A program made the position numbers and the translations under genes. A DNA stretch of 64,000 nt, taken from an uncultured Lachnospiraceae bacterium. Lineage in GTDB: Bacteria > Bacillota > Clostridia > Lachnospirales > Lachnospiraceae. The stretch spans positions 1 through 64,000 of the forward strand of contig CADAOZ010000004.1 of assembly GCA_902789735.1 (NCBI GenBank). Reading direction: 5' to 3'. Below, in pieces: positions 34,694 to 43,326 of the stretch. Position 1 is the first letter of the stretch. Every line of letters begins with the position of its first letter. Below the pieces are notes generated by a model. That model had not been told where the DNA came from. It made no database searches and saw only the letters and a list, made by a program, of their open reading frames with translations.

Positions 34694-35467
34694 TCAGAAC
34701 CAGCCATGTTCGCTGCAGGCTTTGTAGATGCCGTCATCCAGATTGGGGGCCGCGATATAGTCTGCCCTGGCCTTCAGGGCTTCACTTCCATTCCCCATTG
34801 CCACACAGTAAAAAGCCGGATCGAACATGACCATATCATTGGTGTCGTCTCCAAAGACGACCACATCGGAAGGATCTCCGCCCGTCAGTTCCAGCATGCG
34901 CAGGATCCCGTCCTTCTTCTCATCCGGCTGGAACATGACATATTCCGGAACAAAGCGCATATGGCCCAGCGTATCCAGCAGCGTCAGTCTGTCCTCTTCT
35001 TCCTCGGAGACCGAGACATACAGTTTGTAGATCTTATCATAATCCGCGGGGTCAAAGGTATCATCAATGATATAGGTGGTAGGCTCCTTTCTGGGGCCTA
35101 CCTGTTCGATAAAGCGGAAATCCCTGGCGTAGACTTTTTTGGAATCATCCATGGCTGCCAGCACCCCGTAGCCCAGGGAGACTGCCTCCCTGTAGACTGC
35201 CAGCGCCCTGTCATAGTCAATCGGCCGGTTCTCCCGCAGAATGCCGTCTATATAGATGCCGTGTCCCCCGTTGCATACCATGTTCTTAAAACCATGCTTT
35301 TCGGCAAAGGGGACCGCTTTATAAAAAGCCCGCCCCGTGGCGATGGAAACGAAATGGCCGGCTTCCTCGAGCTTCCGCACAGCCTCCTCTGCGGAAGGAA
35401 CGATCAGGCCCGTTGACCGGTCCGTCAGTGTTCCGTCGATATCAAAGAAAAAATATTTTTTATCCAT
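34694..35467 (-). CDS. Cof-type HAD-superfamily hydrolase
   Basis: 257 residues. Motif I is FFDIDGTLTD, motif II is VSIATGR, and the C-terminal Lys and VVFGDDTNDMVMF (motif IV) place it in the HAD-IIB (Cof) class of sugar-phosphate or similar phosphatases. The cap sits between motifs II and III. AAGGA precedes ATG 35467; a frame to 35539 lacks a ribosome binding site. Physiological substrate unknown. Divergent from the esterase-like gene, 230 bp away. Confidence 0.9.
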   Translation of the reverse strand: MDKKYFFFDIDGTLTDRSTGLIVPSAEEAVRKLEEAGHFVSIATGRAFYKAVPFAEKHGFKNMVCNGGHGIYIDGILRENRPIDYDRALAVYREAVSLGYGVLAAMDDSKKVYARDFRFIEQVGPRKEPTTYIIDDTFDPADYDKIYKLYVSVSEEEEDRLTLLDTLGHMRFVPEYVMFQPDEKKDGILRMLELTGGDPSDVVVFGDDTNDMVMFDPAFYCVAMGNGSEALKARADYIAAPNLDDGIYKACSEHGWF

Positions 35468-35697
35468 AAGCAGATCCTTTCTGTAATTTGTACTTCTGAC
35501 TGATGCCTTTCCGGACCAGATACGGTCCATGCCTATCATAGAGGCGGCGTCCTTTTTTTACAAGATGGATTGTATCATTATTTATAGACCACATACAGTT
35601 ATTTTCAAATATTTACACTGATACAGGCGCTTTTGTAGTACAATTAATGAAGGAGAGGGTTTTTGTTCATTGATCTTGAACAGCGGAAGGAGTACTT

Positions 35698-36441
35698 ATG
35701 AAAATCAAATATTATCAGGAATACAGCCCTTTACTGGGAAGAGATATGGAATTCAAGGTCTACGGCACATCCGGCAGGCCGCTCATCGGCCTGCCCTGCG
35801 GCAACGGCAGATTCTATGACTGGGAAAATTTCGGTATGATCGACAATATCAGCCACTGGATCCGGGACGGAAAGATCCAGGTCATCACGCCTGACACGAT
35901 CGATACAGAAACCGTCACCGCCCACCAGGAAGCGCCTGCAGGCCGTGTGGCACTTTATGAAAAGTGGTTCCAGTATATTACGACAGAGCTGGTCCCCAGG
36001 ATCCATGAGATCTGCGGCAGTGAAGAAAAGATCATCGTGGCAGGCATCGCCATGGGAGCCTACCACGCGGCCAACCTTTTCTTCCGCAGGCCGGACCTGT
36101 TCGGCGGTCTGATCGCCCTGTCCGGGACTTATGATACACAGAACCTGTACGGCAGCTATATGGATGACACCCTTTATATGAACGCCCCGCTCAACTCTCT
36201 GGCCAATCTGCCGGCCGACCACAAATATATTCCCGTCTTCAACAAGAGCAGGATCGCCATCTGTGTGGGACAGGGTGACTGGGAGGATGACGCGCTTGCT
36301 TCCACCCGCAGGCTGCAGAAGATCCTGCAGGACAAGGGCATCCGGGCCTGGGTGGATTACTGGGGCTATGATTCCGCCCATCACTGGTACTGGTGGAAAC
36401 AGCAGATGAATTATTTCCTCGATTATGTCCTTCGTGAGTGA
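35698..36441 (+). CDS. Esterase-D-like alpha/beta-hydrolase with Ser-to-Ala at the nucleophile elbow
   Basis: 247 residues with the esterase family fold: GRPLIGLPCGNGRFYDWENFG, FFRRPDLFGGLIALSGTYD, a carboxyl-terminal Asp region (DYWGYDSAHHW) and the His. The nucleophile elbow, normally GxSxG in this family, reads GIAMG with Ala118 where Ser is expected (codon GCC at 36049-36051). If read correctly the enzyme cannot use a serine nucleophile, so it may be a binding or degenerate protein. AAGGAG precedes the ATG. Monocistronic, followed by a strong terminator. Confidence 0.85.
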   Translation: MKIKYYQEYSPLLGRDMEFKVYGTSGRPLIGLPCGNGRFYDWENFGMIDNISHWIRDGKIQVITPDTIDTETVTAHQEAPAGRVALYEKWFQYITTELVPRIHEICGSEEKIIVAGIAMGAYHAANLFFRRPDLFGGLIALSGTYDTQNLYGSYMDDTLYMNAPLNSLANLPADHKYIPVFNKSRIAICVGQGDWEDDALASTRRLQKILQDKGIRAWVDYWGYDSAHHWYWWKQQMNYFLDYVLRE

Positions 36442-36533
36442 TCTGTGTGTTCCGGAACCATTTGCGGAGTTTACGGAGATGTCAGTCTGCGGGATACCGC
36501 TGCGTCGGTAAGCCTTTTCAAAGTCAAAGCAGT

Positions 36534-36583
36534 AAAAAGGGTCCTGAGGACCGCACGTACAGTGCGTCCTCAGAACCCTTTTT
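36534..36583. terminator. Bidirectional terminator
   Basis: Long near-perfect hairpin: AAAAAGGGT, then CTGAGGAC, on the left pairs with GTCCTCAG, then ACCCTTTTT, on the right around a CGCAC/GTGCG inner stem. It lies between the convergent esterase-like gene and the BI-1 operon. Confidence 0.9.
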
Positions 36584-36627
36584 GCTGTTATTACCGGATA
36601 CCTGCCGCCGGCAGCCGACCGATGCCG

Positions 36628-36954
36628 TCAGCCGATCCGTACACTCTCCAGGAGACGGATCATTTCGCCGACCTTCCTGTCAATGGCATCCCGCAGCTGC
36701 TGCTGCACGCGCGGGCTGGTCTCCTCTTCCAGTTCCCGGATCGTATCGGCCGTTTCGTCCGCCAGATCCGCACAGGCCTCCAGGGCCCGGGCATTGGCGG
36801 CGGCCGTCCCGCCGGACTCTTCTTCCTCTTCAAAGAGAATATCTTCCGCCTTATAAGTGATCCCGTCAAAAATATAGGCGCTCTGATGGTCTCCGGCAAA
36901 CCGCCGGATCTCTTCCGTCAGGGCTTTCACCTTCTGGTAGCGTTTCAGGTCCAT
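36628..36954 (-). CDS. Hypothetical 108-residue acidic protein after the BI-1 gene
   Basis: Starts MDLKRYQKVKALTEEIRRF at 36954 with GGAGGAAG upstream. Soluble, strongly acidic (an ILFEEEEESGG stretch) and predicted helical, ending in a basic/acidic helix IDRKVGEMIRLLESVRIG. I do not recognise the family. It lies 13 bp downstream of the Bax-inhibitor-1 gene and is clearly cotranscribed. A longer frame in register to 37233 is an overlap artefact inside the upstream gene. Confidence 0.7.
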   Translation of the reverse strand: MDLKRYQKVKALTEEIRRFAGDHQSAYIFDGITYKAEDILFEEEEESGGTAAANARALEACADLADETADTIRELEEETSPRVQQQLRDAIDRKVGEMIRLLESVRIG

Positions 36955-36967
36955 ACCGCTTCCTCCG

Positions 36968-37648
36968 TCAGTTCCTTCTCCGTCCCAGGATCCGCAGGAG
37001 CCGCAGGAAGAGATTGATGATATCCAGATAGATATCCACCGCGCAGTCGACGGCGTTGTCGGCTGTTTTGGGGTAGCGCTGGGCCCTGTACATATCATAT
37101 CCGATATACAGACTGAAGATCGCGGCCGCGAAAATGGACAGGTAATAAGTGGACCAGCCCAGGAACATGCAGAGGGCCGAGCCGATGATGATGGCAAACA
37201 GGGAAGCAAGCAGCATCCCGCCCAGTTTCGCAAAAAAGTCAGGGAATATGCCCGACAGGACCGTCATGATCACAGCAATGCAGGCTGTCAGGACAAAAGC
37301 CTGGTAAACGACCGGGCTGGACAGTCCCCCATAGTAATAAACGGAAATGGATACGACCAGACCGACCGGCAGGACGATCAGATTATAACCCAGAAAACTG
37401 ATCACAGGATTATCGGATCTGGCGGAGATCAGCGTGCCCGCAAGGCAGAGGGCAATATAACCGACCAGGAATCCGATCGGATGGATGCCCAGGGCAAAAT
37501 CCGTCAGAAAGATACATGCCAGCACATTCATGACCAGTCCGTAAACAACGGTCGCTCCCATGATCAGATTATAGGTCCTCACGTCCAGTTCAGCGCCGCT
37601 GATATAGGCCTTCATCCTTTCCTCTCTTCTGGACTGCATAAAATCCAT
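36968..37648 (-). CDS. Bax-inhibitor-1 / YccA-type membrane protein
   Basis: 226 residues with seven hydrophobic segments in the BI-1 arrangement. The sequence has TYNLIMGATVVYGLVMN, GLSSPVVYQAFVLTACIAVIM, the conserved FLGWSTYYLSI..A.IFSLYIGYDM and a basic C-terminus (RLLRILGRRRN). Bacterial members are proton-regulated calcium-leak channels or protease partners in studied cases; the role here is unproven. GAGG plus spacing supports the ATG at 37648. First gene of a two-gene operon with a strong promoter. Confidence 0.88.
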   Translation of the reverse strand: MDFMQSRREERMKAYISGAELDVRTYNLIMGATVVYGLVMNVLACIFLTDFALGIHPIGFLVGYIALCLAGTLISARSDNPVISFLGYNLIVLPVGLVVSISVYYYGGLSSPVVYQAFVLTACIAVIMTVLSGIFPDFFAKLGGMLLASLFAIIIGSALCMFLGWSTYYLSIFAAAIFSLYIGYDMYRAQRYPKTADNAVDCAVDIYLDIINLFLRLLRILGRRRN

Positions 37649-37745
37649 AGTAATACCTCCTTATTGAGATGTTTGTGACTTAAGACCGTTCACAGCGTCC
37701 GGCACAGCCTGTCCGCCTGCGGTCTCAGATATATGCAACGCACAG

Positions 37746-37773
37746 ATTTTATCATATACCGGATCTGTGTCAA
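37746..37773 (-). promoter_or_regulatory. BI-1 operon promoter with repeated motif
   Basis: Minus strand TTGACA (37768-37773), 16 bp, extended -10 TGaTAAAAT (37746-37751). ATCTGTGTC occurs twice, 11 bp apart (37763-37771 and 37774-37782), overlapping the -35, and its reverse CACAGAT lies at 37741-37747. Confidence 0.7.
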
Positions 37774-37816
37774 ATCTGTGTCCGCCGGAGACAAAATCGT
37801 GATTTTTTCTGCCGCA

Positions 37817-38470
37817 TCATTCTCCCAGCAGATACTCCTCTACCTCCCCGGGCGTCCCGAAGACCCTGTCCGCCCCGTCCCGGAGCAGATCTTCCCGGTC
37901 ACGGAATCCCCAGCCGACGATGATCCTGTCCATGCCGGCATTATCAGCTGTCTGAATATCCACTTCCGAGTCGCCCACATAGACCGCGTCCGATACGGAC
38001 AGTCCCATGGTCCGCAGGACCTCAAAGACAGAATCAGGAGCGGGTTTTTTGCGGACCCCTTCTTTTTCCCCGACAGATACCTCGAACAGGCCCGGAAAAT
38101 ACACTTCCGTCAGTTTCCGAACCGCGACATCCGCTTTGTTGGAAACAATGGCCGTCCGGATCCCGCGGGCCCGCAGCCCCGCGATCAGTTCCGGGATCCC
38201 CGCATAGGGATGGGTATGTTCCGCTCCGTGCGCCTTATAATATTCCATAAATACCGGCAGCATGCGGTCTATGGTCTCCGGAGGGGTCCCCGCAGGCGCC
38301 CCGCATTCAATCTGCCGCCGGATCCCGTTCCCCACATATCCGCGCATCTCCCGCAGATCATGCAGAGGAAAGCCGAACCGGCCCAGCGTATGGTTCAGTG
38401 CCCCCAGCAGATCCTCCAGTGTATCCAGGGTCGTCCCGTCCATATCAAAAATGACAGCCTTATATCTCAT
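37817..38470 (-). CDS. HAD-superfamily phosphatase, phosphoglycolate-phosphatase-like
   Basis: 217 residues. Motif I is VIFDMDGTTLDT, motif II is AIVSNK, Lys is in KKPAPD, and motif IV is YVGDSEVDIQTA. The four-helix cap between motifs I and II puts it in the HAD-IA (Gph/PGMB) class. Length and all catalytic residues are normal. Substrate unknown. Transcribed alone; the ATG lies at 38470. Confidence 0.88.
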   Translation of the reverse strand: MRYKAVIFDMDGTTLDTLEDLLGALNHTLGRFGFPLHDLREMRGYVGNGIRRQIECGAPAGTPPETIDRMLPVFMEYYKAHGAEHTHPYAGIPELIAGLRARGIRTAIVSNKADVAVRKLTEVYFPGLFEVSVGEKEGVRKKPAPDSVFEVLRTMGLSVSDAVYVGDSEVDIQTADNAGMDRIIVGWGFRDREDLLRDGADRVFGTPGEVEEYLLGE

Positions 38471-38641
38471 GCTCCCACCGTCCTGCCCTGCGGCAGGTTC
38501 CTTTCTGTATATAAAGTGTATTTGTAAGTATGTATCCTGTCCTTTGGATTATATTACGATTGTCACAAAAACAACAGCCGGCTGCGTCATATATTTTTCC
38601 AGTTTATAAAGAATATTATTAAATATTTTGTGCAAATTTGC

Positions 38642-38715
38642 TATAATATAGGCAGGGATCCGGCCTGTACCGGGCAAGCCCCACACTTGTCCTTCCCCGG
38701 ACGGAATGTCCCTGC
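38642..38715 (+). promoter_or_regulatory. dha operon promoter and structured leader
   Basis: Extended -10 TGcTATAAT (core 38642-38647) with a weak -35. The leader starts with GCAGGGA (38652-38658), which pairs with TCCCTGC (38709-38715) and encloses about 50 nt with further short stems. The TTTGGAGG ribosome binding site follows. I recognise no known riboswitch class. Confidence 0.55.
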
Positions 38716-38740
38716 GTATGTATTATTTGGAGGTTAGCTT

Positions 38741-39364
38741 ATGGCTGCAAAAATTTATGAATGTATTGAAGTCATCGGCAATAAGATCATCGAAAACAAG
38801 GATTTTCTGACGGATCTTGACAGACAGATCGGTGACGCGGATCACGGTATCAACATGGCCAGAGGATATACCGAAGTCCTTAAAACGCTGAATCAGGACA
38901 ATACGGATATAGGCGCGGTCCTGAAGGACACAGGCAAAGTCCTGATCAAAACGGTCGGCGGCGCGTCCGGCCCTCTGTACGGAACTGCCTATATGAAAGC
39001 GGGCAAGGTCATGAGCGGCAAGACAGAGGTCACAGCCGACGACGCCAAAGCCATGATGGACGCCATCATCGGCGGCATCAAGCTCAGGGGTAAGGCAGAG
39101 CAGGGGGAGAAGACCATGCTGGATTCCATTATCCCGGCTTATGAAGCGCTCTGTGCCGGTATTGACAGCGGCAAGGATCTGAAGGCGTGTCTGGAGGATA
39201 TGTGCAGCGCCGCCAGCGCCGGTGTCGAATACACGAAAACGATCCGGGCTACCAAAGGCCGGGCCAGCTATCTGGGCGACAGAAGTATCGGTGTCCAGGA
39301 CCCCGGTGCCACTTCCTCGCTTTATACGCTGGAAGCCATCCGCGATTTCGCAGCAAAGCTTTAA
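38741..39364 (+). CDS. dhaL: PTS-dependent dihydroxyacetone kinase, ADP-binding subunit DhaL
   Basis: 207 residues. The DhaL domain shows LDRQIGDADHGINM near residue 30 (the Mg-ADP binding Asp/His cluster), VGGASGPLYG and the C-terminal GRASYLGDRSIGVQDPGATS. DhaL holds ADP as cofactor, is re-phosphorylated by DhaM and passes phosphate to dihydroxyacetone on DhaK. TTTGGAGG lies at good distance. First gene of dhaL-dhaM-dhaK; the usual order is dhaK-dhaL-dhaM. Confidence 0.95.
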   Translation: MAAKIYECIEVIGNKIIENKDFLTDLDRQIGDADHGINMARGYTEVLKTLNQDNTDIGAVLKDTGKVLIKTVGGASGPLYGTAYMKAGKVMSGKTEVTADDAKAMMDAIIGGIKLRGKAEQGEKTMLDSIIPAYEALCAGIDSGKDLKACLEDMCSAASAGVEYTKTIRATKGRASYLGDRSIGVQDPGATSSLYTLEAIRDFAAKL

Positions 39365-39408
39365 CAGACCTTTGGAAAAGCCCGCAGAAGCAGGAAGAGG
39401 TGAATGCA

Positions 39409-39798
39409 ATGGTAGGAATCGTAATTGTATCACACAGTGCCAAAGCGGCGGAAGGAATCCGGGAACTGGCCATGCAGATGGCTTCCCCCGAGACTCCGAT
39501 CCTGGCCGCGGGCGGCATGGAGGACGGCGGTATCGGAACCGACGCATTCCGGATCCAGACAGCAATCGAAGAAGCGGACCGGGGAGAAGGCGTCCTGCTT
39601 CTGGTCGATCTGGGATCTGCCATCATGAGCGCGGAGACCGCCATCGATTTTCTTGATGAGGAGATCGATGTCCGGATCGCTGACACGCCCGTACTGGAAG
39701 GCGCGGTCAGCGCGGCCGTTACCGCTTCTTCCGGCGGAGATCTGGACGAAGTCCTGGCAGCAGCCATGGAAGCCAGGTCCATGCAGAAGCTTTCATAA
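39409..39798 (+). CDS. dhaM: Phosphotransfer subunit DhaM (EIIA-like)
   Basis: 129 residues. The Man-type EIIA domain begins MVGIVIVSHSAKAAEGI with phospho-histidine His9, followed by AAGGMEDGGIGTDAFRI and LVDLGSAIMSAETAIDFL. This is the single-domain DhaM of Gram-positive bacteria, without the HPr/EI extension of E. coli. Phosphate comes from HPr. GAAGAGG precedes ATG 39409; an upstream in-frame open stretch overlaps dhaL and is not used. 44 bp after dhaL. Confidence 0.93.
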   Translation: MVGIVIVSHSAKAAEGIRELAMQMASPETPILAAGGMEDGGIGTDAFRIQTAIEEADRGEGVLLLVDLGSAIMSAETAIDFLDEEIDVRIADTPVLEGAVSAAVTASSGGDLDEVLAAAMEARSMQKLS

Positions 39799-39862
39799 CT
39801 TTTCAGCGCCCAGCGCGCATTCAGGTCACAGGAATCAGGAAATTGTGACAGAAAGGGTTATC

Positions 39863-40861
39863 ATGAAAAAACTGATCAATAATGTAGATAATGTAGTTGA
39901 CGAAATGCTGAACGGCATGATCGCCGCCCATCCGGATTATGTCCAGAGAGTCCCCGGCACCGAGGTGGTCGTCAGGACCGGCAATAAGAAAACAGACAAG
40001 GTCGTTCTGATCTCAGGCGGCGGCTCCGGCCATGAGCCCGCTCACGGCGGCTTCGTCGGTCTTGGTATGCTGGACGCAGCTGTAGCAGGCGCTGTCTTCA
40101 CATCTCCGACCCCTGACCAGGTCTATGAGGCGATCCAGGCTACAGAGTGCGGCAAGGGCGCTCTCCTGATCATCAAGAACTATACCGGTGACGTAATGAA
40201 CTTTGAAATGGCCGCGGATATGGCAGGCGATGAAGACATCGAAGTCGCCCAGGTCATCGTAGCGGATGACGTCGCCGTCGAGAACAGTACCTGGACCACC
40301 GGACGCCGCGGTATCGCCGGCACCATTTTCGTACACAAGATCGCCGGTGCCGCAGCGGAAGCCGGCAAGGATCTGGCGGAAGTCAAGGCTGTAGCCGAAA
40401 AGGTCATTGCCAATGTCCGTTCCATGGGCATGGCCATTGACGCCTGCACCGTTCCCGCAGTCGGCAAGCCCAGCTTCGATCTGGCAGAGGATGAGGTCGA
40501 GATCGGTATCGGTATCCACGGCGAGCCCGGCACACATCGTGAGCAGATCTCCACAGCGGACCAGACTGTTGATACCCTGCTGGACAAGATCCTGGCAGAA
40601 GGCATCTATGGCGCCGGCGACGAAGTCGCTGTCATGGTCAACGGCATGGGCGGCACTCCTCTGAGCGAGCTGTATATCTGCAATAACAGAGTCGCCGCTG
40701 TCCTGGCTGATAAGGGAATCAAGATCGCGAAGACCATCGTAGGCAACTACATGACCTCCCTGGATATGGAAGGCTTCTCCATCACCCTGCTCAAGCTGGA
40801 TGATGAGCTGAAGGCTTATCTGAACGCGCCGGCGGATACGCCCGCTTTCACACAGTTCTGA
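39863..40861 (+). CDS. dhaK: Dihydroxyacetone kinase, substrate-binding subunit DhaK
   Basis: 332 residues, the normal length. SGGGSGHEPAHGG (51-63) is the binding loop, and His219 in GIGIHGEPG is the histidine that covalently holds dihydroxyacetone. The subunit phosphorylates dihydroxyacetone to DHAP with DhaL-ADP as donor. AGAAAGG precedes the ATG at 39863. It lies 64 bp after dhaM and ends the operon. Confidence 0.95.
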   Translation: MKKLINNVDNVVDEMLNGMIAAHPDYVQRVPGTEVVVRTGNKKTDKVVLISGGGSGHEPAHGGFVGLGMLDAAVAGAVFTSPTPDQVYEAIQATECGKGALLIIKNYTGDVMNFEMAADMAGDEDIEVAQVIVADDVAVENSTWTTGRRGIAGTIFVHKIAGAAAEAGKDLAEVKAVAEKVIANVRSMGMAIDACTVPAVGKPSFDLAEDEVEIGIGIHGEPGTHREQISTADQTVDTLLDKILAEGIYGAGDEVAVMVNGMGGTPLSELYICNNRVAAVLADKGIKIAKTIVGNYMTSLDMEGFSITLLKLDDELKAYLNAPADTPAFTQF

Positions 40862-40978
40862 ATGACTGTATAAATCCCATTCAAAATGAATGATCAATAT
40901 GCGGGATCCGGTATTCCACCTTTTGTCCGGCAGCAGCGATACATGCCATATTGATCCATAATTCCTTTGCACATAAGG

Positions 40979-41008
40979 AGAGGCCTTCCGGATTTCCGGA
41001 AGGCCTCT
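40979..41008 (+). terminator. dha operon terminator
   Basis: Perfect 13-bp stem AGAGGCCTTCCGG / CCGGAAGGCCTCT with an ATTT loop, then TCGTTTTATTC. Confidence 0.9.
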
Positions 41009-41047
41009 TCGTTTTATTCTGCCGAATTATTTCAAAACGGATCCATA

Positions 41048-41905
41048 TCAGGTCAGTGTAATCAGATAGCTCTTCTCAAAAGCTTCTCCGGCTTCCAGAA
41101 CGTTGCCGTATTCGCGTTCCTCCAGCTTCTGATTAAAGTCAGCCCGGTCCGCGCGCCCGTACCAGGGCTCGATACATACGAAAGGTGCAGCTTTACCGAC
41201 CGGTGACCAGATACCGACCAGGTGGGACTCAAAATCCACTTCCACTCTCTTTACGCCATCCGGATCGATCAGCGCCACGTTATGGGTCTGGTCATGCTCC
41301 AGGATCAGGGCGTCGTCGTCGAACAGGTCGGGCGTGATGGGATATTCGCCATTGTCCAGGACAAGCGTCTTTTCCCGTTCTGTGAGGACGCCGCCTGAAA
41401 GGATGCCCACGGTAAGATCCCTGTCTGTATCAAAACGGAGCTTCCAGCCTTCCATGGCGCAGTTAAAAGCAGGATGGGCACCGATCGAGAACCAGATCTT
41501 TCCGTCTGTGGGGTTGACGACCTTCCACATGACCAGGATGCTGCGTCCCTGCAGGCTGTAGCCGCAATGGAGCTCAAAGTCAAAGGGATACTTCTCATAG
41601 GTACTTTCATCCGCCCGCAGGACGAACCAGATTTCTGTATCCGTGGCGCTTTCCAGGGTGAATTCCATATCTCTGGCAAATCCGTGCTGGCCCATGGAAT
41701 AGGCTTTGCCGCCATAATAGGAAGTCTTATCCTTATAGCTGCCGACCACGGGGAAAAGGACCGGGGAAGTCCTGTTCCAGTAAGCCGGATCCGCGTTCCA
41801 TAAATACTCTCTGCCGGTCTTCTGATCCAGGGCGGATTTCAGTTCCGCGCCTGCGGAAGCAACAGAAACCTTCAGTTCATCATTCTGTAATACATACATT
41901 GCCAT
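41048..41905 (-). CDS. Aldose 1-epimerase family protein, LacX-like
   Basis: 285 residues from ATG 41905 (MAMYVLQND). The galactose-mutarotase fold has LSVASAGAELKS-type N-terminal strands, LWNADPAYWNRTSPVLFPVVG, QHGFARDMEF with the catalytic-site His, and IGAHPAFNC with the second His; the C-terminal CIEPWYGRAD supplies the general-base region. It interconverts sugar anomers or acts on a related hexose-6-phosphate. AGGCAGG precedes the start. A longer frame to 42004 would overlap the 3' end of the serine hydrolase gene. Substrate not set. Confidence 0.88.
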   Translation of the reverse strand: MAMYVLQNDELKVSVASAGAELKSALDQKTGREYLWNADPAYWNRTSPVLFPVVGSYKDKTSYYGGKAYSMGQHGFARDMEFTLESATDTEIWFVLRADESTYEKYPFDFELHCGYSLQGRSILVMWKVVNPTDGKIWFSIGAHPAFNCAMEGWKLRFDTDRDLTVGILSGGVLTEREKTLVLDNGEYPITPDLFDDDALILEHDQTHNVALIDPDGVKRVEVDFESHLVGIWSPVGKAAPFVCIEPWYGRADRADFNQKLEEREYGNVLEAGEAFEKSYLITLT

Positions 41906-41987
41906 TGGTCTACCTGCCTTTCCATGATATTGTTTCAGTCCGGATCTGTCCGGTCCTGCTGCGCTTGCCGTATCCATCATAGTATAT

Positions 41988-43241
41988 TTATTTTCCGATG
42001 GCATCGTAGGTGATCCTGGACATATTGGTGATGGCTGTCCTTGCCTTGCCGGGCGCGCCCACCTGATCGGAAAGGATCACGATAATATAGGGGCCCTTCT
42101 TCCCCCAGACGATGGCGGCGTCATTTTCCGTATAGGCCAGCTCACCGGTCTTATTGGCCGTTTTGACACCGGACGGGACGCCGGCCGGGATCTTGCCGGT
42201 CCTGGTCTGGGCCTTCAGATATTTCAGTATGGAAGCGCTGGCGCCGGAGGAAACGAATTTGCCGTTCAGGACAGCCTGCAGAAGTCTGGCGCAGTCTTTT
42301 GCGGAAGTATAATTCTCCTCCCCTTTTGCCAGCATTTTGCGGTTGAGCCTGGTTTTTGAAAACCCCTTGTTCTGGATGAACTGGTTGATATTCTTCATGC
42401 CGACCAGGTCAATCAATTTGTTGCAGGCTTCATTGTCGCTGTAGACGATCATGTTCCTGACCGTATTCTCATAATCGTTCCTGATCCTGCCATCCTTGAC
42501 CGCCTGATAATAAGCGCCCGCCACATACAGCTTGATCAGGCTGGCTGCCGTCATCTTTCTGTCATTGAGACTGACGCCTTTTCCGGATGAAGTCTGGATG
42601 ACACAATAGGACCAGATCCCCGATTCCTTGCCGGCCCTGGCATCCAGCGACTTCTTCAAAGCGGCCAGACCGGTCCCGGACGCGTTGGACTTCTTCAGGC
42701 TTTCCACCTTTACAAAGCGGAATTTCTGGGCTTTGCCCTTATTTGCCTTAAAAAGCTGGGCAGGCGTACCGTCCGCCGACTTGCCGCCCTTGATATCAAT
42801 GGGCTTGCCGCTGATGGAAGAGCAGATATTATACCAGCCGGAGCCGCAGGACCGGATGGTCCATTTCTGCGCCTTGGCGGAATTGGGCATAAACTGCTGG
42901 ATCCTGGCCCTGTCGGCGGAGGATCCCCCCTGGACATCCACGTTCATGGAGGACCCGGTGCAGGTGATGGTATAATAACCCTTGCCTGCAGATTTGATCT
43001 TAAAGGTCTGGAACTTTGTATTTTTATTGGTACTGATGACCAGGCCCGCCCGCTTTTGTTTGGAAGATTTTTCGACAGTCAGGACTTTATTCTTCCCCAG
43101 AGCGCTTTCAATCACATAGGTCCCTTCGGGAAAAGCGGACGCGTTCTGTACGGCTGCCGCCTCTGCCGGCACAGGATTGACTGAAACAGTCAATATCAGG
43201 GCCAGAAATAATGTAAGGATACGTTTTAGTGAATTCATCAT
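41988..43241 (-). CDS. Secreted RICIN-domain plus class-A-like serine hydrolase
   Basis: 417 residues. A signal peptide (MMNSLKRILTLFLALILTVSV, cleavage near AEA) is followed by a beta-trefoil RICIN lectin-like domain (about 30-185) with QQF/QxW-type motifs. The C-terminal domain has all three beta-lactamase class A motifs: SLIK (Ser234, Lys237), SDN (268-270) and KTG (364-366). The class A general base Glu166 is not visible (the segment reads KTRLN, normally ExxLN), so this is better called a serine hydrolase/D-Ala-D-Ala peptidase-like enzyme than a resistance beta-lactamase. It probably acts in the wall. GGGGGTGTAC precedes the start. Confidence 0.85.
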   Translation of the reverse strand: MMNSLKRILTLFLALILTVSVNPVPAEAAAVQNASAFPEGTYVIESALGKNKVLTVEKSSKQKRAGLVISTNKNTKFQTFKIKSAGKGYYTITCTGSSMNVDVQGGSSADRARIQQFMPNSAKAQKWTIRSCGSGWYNICSSISGKPIDIKGGKSADGTPAQLFKANKGKAQKFRFVKVESLKKSNASGTGLAALKKSLDARAGKESGIWSYCVIQTSSGKGVSLNDRKMTAASLIKLYVAGAYYQAVKDGRIRNDYENTVRNMIVYSDNEACNKLIDLVGMKNINQFIQNKGFSKTRLNRKMLAKGEENYTSAKDCARLLQAVLNGKFVSSGASASILKYLKAQTRTGKIPAGVPSGVKTANKTGELAYTENDAAIVWGKKGPYIIVILSDQVGAPGKARTAITNMSRITYDAIGK

Positions 43242-43326
43242 GTGTACACCCCCGTACCCTCTATTATCTCTGAAAAGCCTGCGCCTGACAAGGACAAACA
43301 AAGCGTACACCCGGTTTTTTTACAAA

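Noticed and set aside
36954-37233. Longer start for the 108-residue acidic protein
   Set aside because: The extension runs out of frame inside the BI-1 gene and has no ribosome binding site; ATG 36954 has GGAGGAAG.
38652-38715. Known riboswitch or small SRP RNA in the dha leader
   Set aside because: I could not match conserved bases of any class I know, so only a structured leader is claimed.
41988-43241. Class A beta-lactamase
   Set aside because: The Glu166 position is not Glu and the protein is a RICIN-fused wall-type hydrolase.
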